Below are positions 46,242 through 55,085 of a DNA stretch of 61,606 bases, in pieces. This stretch comes from Pseudomonadota bacterium (GTDB lineage Bacteria; Pseudomonadota; Alphaproteobacteria; Acetobacterales; Acetobacteraceae). The stretch lies in contig JAJZGI010000006.1 of the NCBI GenBank assembly GCA_021798575.1, positions 1 through 61,606 on the forward strand. Reading direction: 5' to 3'. Within the stretch, counting starts at the first letter, position 1, and each line of letters starts with the position of its first letter. The translations under genes and the position numbers were made by a program. The notes beneath the pieces were generated by a model that saw only the letters and a program-made list of their open reading frames with translations, was not told the origin of the DNA and searched no databases.

Positions 46242-47531
46242 GTGAACTTCCTCTTCGTCCACCAGAACTTCCCCGGCCAGTATCTGCACATCATCCGCAG
46301 CCTCCTGGCCGACAATGCGGCGCGCGACGGCACGCACCAGATCGTCTTCATGACCGAGCCGAACCGCAACAATATGAGCGGGGTGCGCAAGGTCACCTAC
46401 GCCCGGCCGCCCTCCGTCTCCGCCAGCGTGCATCTGGATGCCCGCGAATTCGAGATGGCGACGCGGCGCAGCCAGGCCGCCTATAAGGGCGCGTTGCAGA
46501 TCAAGGCGCTGGGCTACAGGCCGGACATCATCATCGGCCACCACGGTTGGGGGGAGATGCTCAATTTGACCGACGCTTTTCCCGGCGTGCCGATCCTCGG
46601 GTATTTTGAATTCTATTATCGTATTCTCGGCGCGGATGTGAATTTCGACCCCGAATTCCCCATGGCCGAGGCGCGCTATTCCGCTGTGCGCGGCAAAAAT
46701 GCCGTTAACCTGCTGGCGCTTTCGCTCGAGCAATATGGCCAGTCCCCGACCCGGTGGCAGCATGGCACCTACCCGAAATGGACCCACAAGCAGATCCGCC
46801 TGCTGCATGAGGGCGTCGATCTGGAGGTCTGCAAACCGGACCCGCTGGCCCGCAAAACACCGCTCACCGTCGGCAGCCTCACGGTTAAACCGAGGCAGAA
46901 GCTGCTCACCTATGTCGCGCGCAACCTGGAGCCGTATCGCGGCTTCCACACGCTCATGCGCGCACTCCCGGAGATCCTGAAGGCACGGCCTGATGTCATC
47001 GTCTCGATGGTGGGCGGTGACGAGGTGAGCTACGGCGCGACCCCCGCCACCGGTGGCTCCTGGCGCGAGGTTATGTTGCGCGAGATGGGCGACCGACTCG
47101 ACCTCAGCCGCGTGCATTTTCTTGGCAAGCTCCCCTATGAGCAGCATCTCGCTTTGCTCAAACGCTCCGATGCCCATGTATACCTATCGTACCCGTTCGT
47201 CGCCTCATGGTCCCTGCGGGAGGCGCTCGCCATCGGCTGCGTGGTGGTGGGCGGGGACACGGAGACCGTCACGGAATTTGTCACACACGGGGAAAACGGG
47301 CTGATCGCGCCGACGCTCGACGCCGCCGGGCTCGCCCGCACCATCCTCACCGCGCTCGGGGACAAAAAACTGGCGGCCCGCCTGCGCGCCGGCGCGCGGG
47401 CCTATGCCGAGCGGCATCTGGACCTCCATGATTATATCGCCAGCTACCGCGCCTATATCGAGGAGATCACCGGCCAGAGATTGCTCCCGCCAACGCCCGC
47501 GCGGCGCAGAATCCGTCCCTCACTTGGATAA
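46242..47531 (+). CDS. family 4 glycosyltransferase
   Basis: A 429-residue GT4 enzyme starting at GTG with NFLFVHQNFPGQYLHII, the N-terminal signature of the Glyco_trans_4_3 type. HHGWGEMLNLTDAFPG and the C-terminal nucleotide-sugar region (LLTYVARNLEPYRGFHT, VYLSYPFVASWSLREALAIG) are intact, with the usual Glu in the donor pocket. No membrane segment. It starts seven bases after the ChW-like gene, so the two are co-translated; its end overlaps the convergent SCO gene by 12 bp. Confidence 0.88.
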   Translation: MNFLFVHQNFPGQYLHIIRSLLADNAARDGTHQIVFMTEPNRNNMSGVRKVTYARPPSVSASVHLDAREFEMATRRSQAAYKGALQIKALGYRPDIIIGHHGWGEMLNLTDAFPGVPILGYFEFYYRILGADVNFDPEFPMAEARYSAVRGKNAVNLLALSLEQYGQSPTRWQHGTYPKWTHKQIRLLHEGVDLEVCKPDPLARKTPLTVGSLTVKPRQKLLTYVARNLEPYRGFHTLMRALPEILKARPDVIVSMVGGDEVSYGATPATGGSWREVMLREMGDRLDLSRVHFLGKLPYEQHLALLKRSDAHVYLSYPFVASWSLREALAIGCVVVGGDTETVTEFVTHGENGLIAPTLDAAGLARTILTALGDKKLAARLRAGARAYAERHLDLHDYIASYRAYIEEITGQRLLPPTPARRRIRPSLG

Positions 47532-48158
47532 ATGGCCCCTCAGCACCGAAGTGAGCTGAGCAGCGGTGATGGTGGCCGGAAACAGATTCAAAAACCGGCC
47601 ATCGCGCCCCATCAGATAGATATAGGTCGAGTGACTGATCACGCTGGCGCCGGATGCCTCGGCGTTATTCGCGTCGAACGCCACGTCATACTCATGCGCG
47701 ACCCGGACGATCTGCGCGCGGCTCCCTGTCAGCCCGACCAGCTCCGGGCCGAATTTCAGCAGATAGGCGCGCAGCACCGGCGGCGTGTCGCGCGCCGGGT
47801 CGATCGTGATGAAAATCGGCACCACTTTACGCGCCAGTGGCCCCAGCGCATGCATCGCGAGCGCTATTTTTTGCAGCGTCAGCGGGCATTCATCCGGGCA
47901 ATGACTATAGCCGAAAAACACCAGCATGTAGCGGCCCCGGTAGGTTGCATCGCTCACCATGTGGCCAAGCTGATCGGTGAGGTGGAACGCACCGCCGATC
48001 GGCGCACCCGGTGGGATGGCGGAGTTCACCGTGCTGGCCATCTGACCATCATTCGTGGGTGCGCCGTGCCATACCAATGCCGGGTCGATCGCGACCAGTG
48101 TCACCAACACCGCCAGCACGACGCTGAATGCCAATAAGATTTTACGCGACCGACTCAT
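47520..48158 (-). CDS. SCO1/SenC-family copper/thiol protein
   Basis: A 212-residue protein anchored by an N-terminal helix (LLAFSVVLAVLVTLVAI). The thioredoxin-fold domain has the copper-binding CPDEC (in FFGYSHCPDECPLTL) and the distal His in SVISHSTYIYL. Family members deliver copper to, or reduce, the CuA site of cytochrome oxidase. Its ATG overlaps the stop of the upstream reductase gene by four bases. Confidence 0.9.
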   Translation of the reverse strand: MSRSRKILLAFSVVLAVLVTLVAIDPALVWHGAPTNDGQMASTVNSAIPPGAPIGGAFHLTDQLGHMVSDATYRGRYMLVFFGYSHCPDECPLTLQKIALAMHALGPLARKVVPIFITIDPARDTPPVLRAYLLKFGPELVGLTGSRAQIVRVAHEYDVAFDANNAEASGASVISHSTYIYLMGRDGRFLNLFPATITAAQLTSVLRGHLSK

Positions 48159-50260
48159 CGGCCACCTGCCCGCCGCAGCGCATCCATCACCACGCCAGGC
48201 GTCAACAGGCTCGGCAGAACGATCCCCCGCGGCGCGCCCGGCCCGTACACTACGTCCAGCGGCACGCCGTAACGATCAAAACGCTCGAGATACGCGGTGA
48301 TCACAGGGCTCGGGCGCGTCCAGTCACCGCGCATGGCGGTCACATCCGCGGCCCGCAACGCCGGGGCCACCGGGCTGCGCTCCAGAACCGTCAGCGCATT
48401 GACCTTGCAGATCAGGCACCAGGCGGCGGTGATATCCACAAACACCACCCTGTTGCGGGCGACGAACCCGGGGATTCGCGCCTCATCAAAGGGCTGCCAT
48501 ATCGTGCTCACGGCGGGTGCTGCCACGCTCTGCTGTATCAAGCCCGGCAATATCCCCGCACTCAACCCAAGCCCGACCGCCAGGCCGGTCAGCGCCGGGC
48601 GCCACCGCTTTAGCAAACGTTTTTGCTGCCGCAGGAACAGCACCAGCAGAAAGATCCCCAAAACCACCCCGGTGATGATGGCGGCGTTTGGCGAGACCAC
48701 GGCGCTGATCACCCAGACCAGCCACATCGCCGTGCCTAGTAGCAGGAAGCCCAGAACAACCTGCAATCTGACCATCCATGCGCCGGGCTTTGGCAGCCAG
48801 CCTACCAGCCTGGGGAGCGCCGCCACCACCAAATAGGGCAGCGCCATGCCCAGCCCGAGTGCCGTAAAAATCCCGATGATCGTCATCGGCCCGCGCGCCA
48901 GGGCGAAGCCCACCGCCGTGCCGATGAACGGCGCCGTGCAGGAGGCCGCCAGAACGCTCGCCAACACGCCGGTGAGGAAGGCAGCCAGGTGCTTTTTTGG
49001 CCCCACACCCAGCGCACCTACAAAGCCCGGCACGCCGATGGGCACCCACTCCCACAGGCTGGCCGCGAACAGGCTCGTCACCACCGCCATCGCGCCCAAA
49101 AACCATGGCTGCTGAAACTGTATCCCCCAGCCGATCGCGGCACCGGCCGCTTTCAATAAAACCAACGCCAGCGCGATCACCAGGAACGAGGCCATCACCC
49201 CGGCCGCTGTGGCTATCAGGCTGCGGCGGAACTCGCGCAGCGCCTGCCCCTTGGCCTCCGCCAGCCCGAATAGTTTGAGCGACAACACAGGCAGAACGCA
49301 TGGCATCACGTTCAAAATCAGCCCGCCCAGCAGCGCGATCAGGATGATCAACGGGTCGAACCCGCCCGCGATACGCGGCATCTCCCCCAACACCGGAACG
49401 GCGCTGAACGTCGCCGCCTGACCATTCGCCTCGACCGTGAATGTCAGCGGCCGCCCCGCCACCGCGCTCGGCTTGCTGTCCGCCAGAAATACGCTCAGAA
49501 CCGCGCGATGGCCCGTCCCGCCCAGTTGAATTTTTGGGCTCCCCGGCGTCGGCCCCAGGGTCCCCTCCACGAACATATCCGGGGCCTCAATCGCGCTCTG
49601 GCTGCGCAGCGAGACCGATAATTCCGCGCCAGGGCCGCCCTTGGGCGAGACGATCACGGATGCGAGCGATAATCCGGCGTCGGTGAGGCTGCCTGGAATC
49701 CGCGTCCAAGCCTGGGCGATGAGCGGCGCTCGTGCGCCCGGTGTCGCCAGGCCCGCCGGCAGCCGCAGCGTGAATGCCGCCGTGTAGGGAACGCAGATAT
49801 CCTTGCAGGCGGCATAATGCACCAGCGCATGGAGCAGAACCGGCCCGCCCGGCTGGCGCATCGTCACCGCGATCGGCAGGACGACGTTCTTCTCATACCC
49901 CTGGGTGATCAGCCCATCGAGCCGGAAGCGTTTTGGCGCCGACCAGTATATGGCAGCGGACTTCAGGTTCTGCGAGCCACTCCAGTCGATGGATGGCGGG
50001 AATCCCGCGTCGCCCGGGCTGCGCCAATAGGCGTGCCAACCCGGTGCCAGGCGGATCTGCAACGCCGCGTCCAGCTGCCCCGCCGAGCCCGTGGCCCGCA
50101 CTGCGGTCATCATCCGCGCCGCCGCGTGGGCATCGCCGATCCATGGCGTGCTCGCGGCGAATACTGGGGAGGCTGCAAAAAACAGGCACACGACCAGCAC
50201 CATCGTTCGGAATGTCGTTCTGATCGAAATGCCCATATGCAAACCCGCCCCTGTCATCAT
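48155..50260 (-). CDS. DsbD/ScsB-type transmembrane thiol reductase
   Basis: A 701-residue protein: signal sequence, an N-terminal DsbD-alpha-like domain (with HYAACKDICVPY, about residue 150), a membrane domain of about eight helices with paired cysteines in NVMPCVLPVLSLK and AASCTAPFIGTA, and a C-terminal thioredoxin-like domain with AAWCLICKVNAL. It passes electrons from cytosolic thioredoxin to periplasmic thiol proteins, probably the SCO protein encoded next. ATG at 50236 is an alternative start with GGGG upstream. Confidence 0.88.
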   Translation of the reverse strand: MMTGAGLHMGISIRTTFRTMVLVVCLFFAASPVFAASTPWIGDAHAAARMMTAVRATGSAGQLDAALQIRLAPGWHAYWRSPGDAGFPPSIDWSGSQNLKSAAIYWSAPKRFRLDGLITQGYEKNVVLPIAVTMRQPGGPVLLHALVHYAACKDICVPYTAAFTLRLPAGLATPGARAPLIAQAWTRIPGSLTDAGLSLASVIVSPKGGPGAELSVSLRSQSAIEAPDMFVEGTLGPTPGSPKIQLGGTGHRAVLSVFLADSKPSAVAGRPLTFTVEANGQAATFSAVPVLGEMPRIAGGFDPLIILIALLGGLILNVMPCVLPVLSLKLFGLAEAKGQALREFRRSLIATAAGVMASFLVIALALVLLKAAGAAIGWGIQFQQPWFLGAMAVVTSLFAASLWEWVPIGVPGFVGALGVGPKKHLAAFLTGVLASVLAASCTAPFIGTAVGFALARGPMTIIGIFTALGLGMALPYLVVAALPRLVGWLPKPGAWMVRLQVVLGFLLLGTAMWLVWVISAVVSPNAAIITGVVLGIFLLVLFLRQQKRLLKRWRPALTGLAVGLGLSAGILPGLIQQSVAAPAVSTIWQPFDEARIPGFVARNRVVFVDITAAWCLICKVNALTVLERSPVAPALRAADVTAMRGDWTRPSPVITAYLERFDRYGVPLDVVYGPGAPRGIVLPSLLTPGVVMDALRRAGGR

Positions 50261-50279
50261 CGCACAGCCAACTCAGAGC

Positions 50280-50471
50280 CTATTTACGGGCGGCTGCCAA
50301 ATTCGTGGTTTTACGCTGCAATAATTCCCAATCCTGCATCACCCACAGCACATCCCGGGCGAAGCCCGGCACGGAGAAGACCAGCGCGATCAACGGCGCG
50401 AGAGACAATCTTCCAAGCTTCGCTAATCTGGGCGTCCCGATGCGGGATAGCCTCCTCGCGCCGCTTTTCAA
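50280..50471 (-). CDS. possible small secreted or membrane protein
   Basis: A 63-residue frame with a TTG start overlapping the AraC-gene stop (TTGA). It has a basic N-terminus, a hydrophobic stretch (LAPLIALVFSVPGFA) resembling a signal peptide and a short polar tail. No family is recognised and there is no Shine-Dalgarno, so this may be chance. It is the only candidate between the reductase and regulator genes. Confidence 0.2.
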   Translation of the reverse strand: MKSGARRLSRIGTPRLAKLGRLSLAPLIALVFSVPGFARDVLWVMQDWELLQRKTTNLAAARK

Positions 50472-51370
50472 GCGTCACGCCCCGCGCCCGCCTGCTGCCT
50501 GAACGCGCGCGGTGAGCGCCCCGCCCGCTTGGCAAAAAACCGGGAAAAATACGCGCTGTCGGAAAATCCGAGATCATGCGCCGCTTCCCCCACCGTCATA
50601 TTCGTATAGAGTAACACTCTTTGCGCCTCCAGGAATATCCGGTCCTGCACCATCAACATCGGCGCCTGCCGGGCCACCTGCACGCAGGCGCGGCGTAGCT
50701 GCGCCTCCGTCACCCGCAGCAGCGCCACGTACCGCGACAATGAGAGCCCGGCCGCGTAATGGATTTCGATAAAATCCCGGAACCGCGCCACCAGCGCCGT
50801 GCTCCGGCTGGCGGCGGTGAATCCTGGCTGCGCCGCGTGGTGCAGAAACCTCAGCACGGTCACCAGAACACAAAGCAAATGCCCCTCGATGGCCGCCGTA
50901 TAACCGGGCGCATTCCACACCAGCTCCTGGGCCAGAATCCTCAACCGGCCCAACGCATCCATCTCGCCCGCAACCGGCAGGCTCAAGGGTGCCGCAAATA
51001 ACGCTGCAAAACCTGGCTCGCGCGCGACCAGCTCGCGCCAATAGGCATCCGCGATCGTCAGCACCCAGCCGGCCGCCGTGGGCGTATAGGTAAAACCATG
51101 CACCGTCCGCGCCGGTATCAGCAATATGCACGGCGCCTCGAATCGCATCGTCTCACCGTCGGCCAAGAGAACCCCGCTGCCCTCCTGGATGAAAAACACA
51201 TGGTTCAGATTGGCGTGGGTATGCGCGCGGATATTCCAGTCATTCGGCCTGGATCTGTCCTCCAGCGGCTCCAGATGCAGAAACCGCGGGCCGATCTCGC
51301 GTCTCGGCTCGCCATAGAGGAAGAAGCTCGGAACCTCCGTATCCCGCTGGGCTGCACCGCGTGGCATCAT
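50468..51370 (-). CDS. AraC-family regulator (PobR-like)
   Basis: A 300-residue regulator, starting MMPRGAAQRDTEVPSFFLYG. The first of two ATGs at 51370 has GAGAGG four bases upstream; a longer frame is open but would run into the pobA promoter. An N-terminal cupin sensor (HTHANLNHVFFIQEGSGVLL) precedes the C-terminal double helix-turn-helix (LSRYVALLRVTEAQLRRACV and VGEAAHDLGFSDSAYFSRFF). Divergent from pobA, it is the probable 4-hydroxybenzoate-responsive activator. Confidence 0.88.
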   Translation of the reverse strand: MMPRGAAQRDTEVPSFFLYGEPRREIGPRFLHLEPLEDRSRPNDWNIRAHTHANLNHVFFIQEGSGVLLADGETMRFEAPCILLIPARTVHGFTYTPTAAGWVLTIADAYWRELVAREPGFAALFAAPLSLPVAGEMDALGRLRILAQELVWNAPGYTAAIEGHLLCVLVTVLRFLHHAAQPGFTAASRSTALVARFRDFIEIHYAAGLSLSRYVALLRVTEAQLRRACVQVARQAPMLMVQDRIFLEAQRVLLYTNMTVGEAAHDLGFSDSAYFSRFFAKRAGRSPRAFRQQAGAGRDA

Positions 51371-51395
51371 CCGGCCTCTCGAATCACTTTGATCG

Positions 51396-51410
51396 AAAAG
51401 TCTAACTTTT
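51396..51410. promoter_or_regulatory. palindrome in the pobR-pobA divergent region
   Basis: AAAAGT and ACTTTT arms with a 3-bp spacer lie in the 124-bp region between the two start codons. No strong -35/-10 pair toward pobA is visible, as expected of an activator-dependent promoter. The regulator and site pairing is inferred. Confidence 0.35.
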
Positions 51411-51494
51411 TTGCGGCTTTGTCCATCGCCCGCCGGGCCCACCGGCGCGATAAAGCAGCATAAAAACCCATGCCGCCAGGGGAACCGCCATCAA

Positions 51495-52667
51495 ATGCGT
51501 ACAAAAATCGCGATCATCGGTGCGGGTCCGGCGGGCTTGTTTCTCGCGCATCTGCTCTACCAGAACGGCGTCGACTGCGTCATCCTGGAAAACCGCACAC
51601 GCGCCTATGTCGAGGGCAGGGTCAGGGCCGGGATTCTGGAGCAGATCACGGTCGATCTCATGGAGAGCCTCGGCCTGGCTGCCAGGATGCGCCGGGAGGG
51701 TCTCGTCCATGCCGGTATCAACCTCGCGGTCGATGGCAAGATCTTCAGGATCGACATGGCGGACCTCACCGGCTCCACCGTGATGGTCTATGGCCAGCAG
51801 GAGGTCATGCACGACCTGTTCGGTGCCGCCCTGGCGCGCGGTATCACCATCATCTTCGAGGCCGCGCGGGTCCAGCCGCACGAGGTCGACTCCTCGCAGC
51901 CCCACGTCAACTGGCGCGAGGGTGGCGTGGAGCGCCGGTTGGATTGTGACTATATCGTCGGCTGCGATGGTTTCCACGGCATCAGCCGCGCCAGTATTCC
52001 AGCCAATAGCCTGAACATCTACGAGCGCGTCTATCCGTTCGGCTGGCTCGGAATCCTGGCGGATGTGCCGCCCGCCAACCATGAGCTCATCTACGCCAAC
52101 CATGCGCACGGCTTCGCCCTGGCCAGTATGCGCTCTTCCACCCGCAGCCGGTATTATATTCAATGCGCGCTGGATGAGCGGCTCGAAGACTGGCCGGATG
52201 AACGCTTCTGGGACGAGCTCTGCCTGCGCCTTGGGCCACACACCGCGCCGCACGTCGCGCGCGGCCCATCCTTCGAGAAGAGCGTCGCCCCGCTGCGCAG
52301 CTTCGTCGCCGAGCCGATGCGTCATGGTCGCCTGTTCCTGGCCGGAGACGCCGCGCATATCGTGCCGCCCACCGGGGCCAAGGGCATGAATCTCGCGGTC
52401 TCGGACGTGATTCTGCTGGCCCGGGCCTTCACGCAATTCTACACCAAAAACTCCACGGCGGGCCTCGATGCCTATTCGGCGAGCGCGCTGGCCCGGGTAT
52501 GGAAGGCCGAGCGTTTCTCCTGGTGGTTCACCGGTATCACCCATCGCTTCCCCGAAATGGACAGTTTCACCCGGAAAATGCAGCTTGCGGAGCTGAACTA
52601 TATCCGCAGTTCCCGCGCCGCGCAGACGACACTGGCGGAAAACTATGTCGGCCTACCGTTGAATTAG
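51495..52667 (+). CDS. pobA: 4-hydroxybenzoate 3-monooxygenase
   Basis: A 390-residue FAD hydroxylase converting 4-hydroxybenzoate to protocatechuate with NAD(P)H and O2. KIAIIGAGPAGLFLAHLL (FAD GxGxxG) is at the start, the DCDYIVGCDGFHG motif is near 150-165 and GDAAHIVPPTGAKGMNLA, the second FAD site, near 285-300. The upstream frame is open, but the ATG at 51495 fits the family and AGGGGAA lies 10-15 bases ahead. First gene of the pca operon. Confidence 0.95.
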   Translation: MRTKIAIIGAGPAGLFLAHLLYQNGVDCVILENRTRAYVEGRVRAGILEQITVDLMESLGLAARMRREGLVHAGINLAVDGKIFRIDMADLTGSTVMVYGQQEVMHDLFGAALARGITIIFEAARVQPHEVDSSQPHVNWREGGVERRLDCDYIVGCDGFHGISRASIPANSLNIYERVYPFGWLGILADVPPANHELIYANHAHGFALASMRSSTRSRYYIQCALDERLEDWPDERFWDELCLRLGPHTAPHVARGPSFEKSVAPLRSFVAEPMRHGRLFLAGDAAHIVPPTGAKGMNLAVSDVILLARAFTQFYTKNSTAGLDAYSASALARVWKAERFSWWFTGITHRFPEMDSFTRKMQLAELNYIRSSRAAQTTLAENYVGLPLN

Positions 52668-52680
52668 GGAAAGACCTCAA

Positions 52681-53829
52681 ATGTTTATCCGAGTGAGGGA
52701 CATCGACATCCACGTGCAGCAGGAGGGCCCGGCGCAGGCGCCGCCCGTGGTGCTGCTGCACTCACTGGGGACCAACGCCCATATCTGGGATGACCAGGCC
52801 CGTGAACTGGCCAGAAACCACCACGTCATAAGGCCGGATCTGCGCGGCCACGGGCTGACGAGCTGCACGCCCGGCCCCTATAGCATGGAACTGTTCGTGG
52901 ATGACCTGCTCGGCCTGCTCGAGGCGCTGGGTCTCCGGCAGATCCATCTCGGCGGCATTTCCATTGGCGGGCTGATCGCCCAGGCATTCGCCGCCGCCCA
53001 TCCACAGCGCCTCGCCTCCCTCATCCTCATCGATACGGCGATGGCATTCCCCCCGCCGCAATCCTGGACCGAGCGCGCGGCGCTGGTCCGTGCACAGGGT
53101 CTCATCGCCATCGCGGATGCGGTGATCAGCCGCTGGGTGACGCCGGATTTTTCAGCCACCCCCACCACCGCCGGCCTGCGCGCCATGCTGTTGCGCACCC
53201 CGGTGGAGGGCTATGCCGCGGCGGCCGAGGCGCTGGCGACGGCGGACCTCACCCACGCCACCGCCACGCTGCAAATCCCCACGCTGGTCATCGTGGGCGC
53301 GCAGGACCCCTCCACGCCGATCGCCACCGCCCAGGCCCTGCACGCCGCCATCACCGGCTCGTCCCTGTGCATCGTTCCGGGTGCCGCGCATATTCCGCTC
53401 GTTGAAAAACCCGAGGAAATTACCGCCGCCATGCTGAATTTCCTCAATCCGCCGATAACCGACTACGCCGCCGCTGGCATGGCGGTGCGCACCCAGGTGC
53501 TCGGCGCGGCGCATGTCGCCCGGGCAGCGCGGAATACTACCGATCTCGACCGGGATTTCCAGGCCTTCATCACGCGCACGGCCTGGGGCGGCGTGTGGGC
53601 GCGCCCGGGGCTGGAGCGGCGCACGCGCTCCCTGCTCACCATCACCATGATGGCCTCGCTAGGCCATGAGGAGGAACTGAAACTCCATCTGCGCGCCAGC
53701 CAGAACACCGGCGTCACCCAGGCGGATATCACGGAGGTACTGATGCAGGTCGCCGTCTATGCCGGCGTCCCCGCCGCCAATTCCGCCTTCCGGATCGCCA
53801 AGGAAGTTTTTGCGGAGACCCAACCATGA
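52681..53829 (+). CDS. pcaL: fused PcaD-PcaC (enol-lactonase/decarboxylase)
   Basis: A 382-residue fusion. Residues 1-260 form an alpha/beta-hydrolase (PcaD) with nucleophile elbow GGISIGG (Ser94), Asp and His in VGAQDPSTP and PGAAHIPLV. Residues about 265-382 are carboxymuconolactone decarboxylase (PcaC), with TRSLLTITMMASLGHEEELK and EVLMQVAVYAGVPAANSAF. The two consecutive reactions, decarboxylation then lactone hydrolysis to beta-ketoadipate, are thus on one chain, as in PcaL of actinobacteria, but with the hydrolase first. No separate pcaC or pcaD is present. Confidence 0.93.
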   Translation: MFIRVRDIDIHVQQEGPAQAPPVVLLHSLGTNAHIWDDQARELARNHHVIRPDLRGHGLTSCTPGPYSMELFVDDLLGLLEALGLRQIHLGGISIGGLIAQAFAAAHPQRLASLILIDTAMAFPPPQSWTERAALVRAQGLIAIADAVISRWVTPDFSATPTTAGLRAMLLRTPVEGYAAAAEALATADLTHATATLQIPTLVIVGAQDPSTPIATAQALHAAITGSSLCIVPGAAHIPLVEKPEEITAAMLNFLNPPITDYAAAGMAVRTQVLGAAHVARAARNTTDLDRDFQAFITRTAWGGVWARPGLERRTRSLLTITMMASLGHEEELKLHLRASQNTGVTQADITEVLMQVAVYAGVPAANSAFRIAKEVFAETQP

Positions 53830-54530
53830 ACTTCAGCAATACGGTGTTCCGCGCCTACGCGCCCGGCACCCAGCCCGACAATAACACCCCCGCCTATCGC
53901 AGCACGCAATGGCGCCACCCCGCCAGAGCCCTGCTCAAAATCCCGCAGACCCTCACCGAGCTCACCGGCCCGCGTTTTTCCCCGACGCAGTTTCCACCCA
54001 TCGAAAATATGGCCATGCACGCAGGGCGCGAGGCGTTGGGCGAGCGCATCATCGTCGCGGGCCATGTGCGCGATGAGGATGGAATGCCGGTCGCAGGCAC
54101 GATGCTCGAGATCTGGCAGGCCAATGCGGCGGGCCGCTATAACCACGCGCGCGATACGCATGACGCCCCGCTCGACCAAAATTTCACGGGCGCTGGCCGG
54201 GTCTTTACCGATGCCGATGGCGGCTACCGGTTCGTCACCATCAAGCCTGGCGCCTACCCATGGGGCAACCACCCGAACGCCTGGCGGCCCAATCACATCC
54301 ATTTCTCGCTCTTCGGCCCCGGCTACGCGACCCGCCTGATCACCCAGATGTACTTTCCCGGCGATCCGCTGCTCAGTCTGGACCCTATTTTCCAAGCGAC
54401 GGCGGACGTCGCCGCCCGCAACCGGCTGGTCTCCAGCTTCGACCTCGCCCTCACGCAGCCCGACCACGCGCTCGGCTACCGGTTCGATATCGTGCTACGC
54501 GGCCGGCTGGCCACGCCGATGGAGGAGTGA
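53826..54530 (+). CDS. pcaH: protocatechuate 3,4-dioxygenase beta subunit
   Basis: A 234-residue catalytic subunit. The four Fe(III) ligands are all in place: Tyr in AAGRYNHARD, Tyr in PGAYPWGNH and two His in RPNHIHFSLFG. It cleaves the protocatechuate ring to 3-carboxy-cis,cis-muconate together with PcaG. ATG overlaps the pcaL stop by four bases. Confidence 0.96.
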   Translation: MNFSNTVFRAYAPGTQPDNNTPAYRSTQWRHPARALLKIPQTLTELTGPRFSPTQFPPIENMAMHAGREALGERIIVAGHVRDEDGMPVAGTMLEIWQANAAGRYNHARDTHDAPLDQNFTGAGRVFTDADGGYRFVTIKPGAYPWGNHPNAWRPNHIHFSLFGPGYATRLITQMYFPGDPLLSLDPIFQATADVAARNRLVSSFDLALTQPDHALGYRFDIVLRGRLATPMEE

Positions 54531-54533
54531 TCC

Positions 54534-55055
54534 ATGCAGCACACCACCACCAGCCAGACCATCGGCCCCTACTGGCACCTGCTCGAGGATTCCTCCTGGC
54601 AGGATCTGACCCGTTTCGGCGCGGATGGCGAGGTCATCCATGTCACCGGCCATGTGCTGGACGGCTCCGGCACGCCGCTGGCCGACGCCTGCGTGGAGAT
54701 CTGGCAGTCATCTCCCCCCGCGTCCCAGAGCTTCACCGGCTTTGGCCGCTCCGCCACCGATGCCACGGGCACGTTTCACTTCACAACCATCAAACCCCAG
54801 CCGGTACCCGGCCCCGGCAACGCATCGCAGGCGCCCCACCTCGCCTTGACGATCATGGCGCGCGGCCTGCTGTTCCACCTCTCCACGCGCCTGTATTTTG
54901 CCGATGATCCCGCCAATGCGGACGACCCTATCCTCAGCCTCATCGAATCGCCAGAGCGCCGCGCGACCCTGCTGGCCCGGCAGACAGCGCCCGGCACCTG
55001 GAGTCTTGATATTCATTTGCAGGGCGATGCCGAAACGGTTTTTTTAGAGATATGA
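54534..55055 (+). CDS. pcaG: protocatechuate 3,4-dioxygenase alpha subunit
   Basis: A 173-residue alpha subunit, somewhat shorter than the usual 190-205. It opens TSQTIGPYWHLLEDSSWQD and has the ADACVEIWQSSP and FGRSATDATGTFHFTTIKP blocks but no iron ligands, as expected. The Shine-Dalgarno GGAGGAG is in the last codons of pcaH, three bases upstream. Confidence 0.94.
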   Translation: MQHTTTSQTIGPYWHLLEDSSWQDLTRFGADGEVIHVTGHVLDGSGTPLADACVEIWQSSPPASQSFTGFGRSATDATGTFHFTTIKPQPVPGPGNASQAPHLALTIMARGLLFHLSTRLYFADDPANADDPILSLIESPERRATLLARQTAPGTWSLDIHLQGDAETVFLEI

Positions 55056-55085
55056 TATCCATACCCAAGGAGCAAACCGCTGAAC

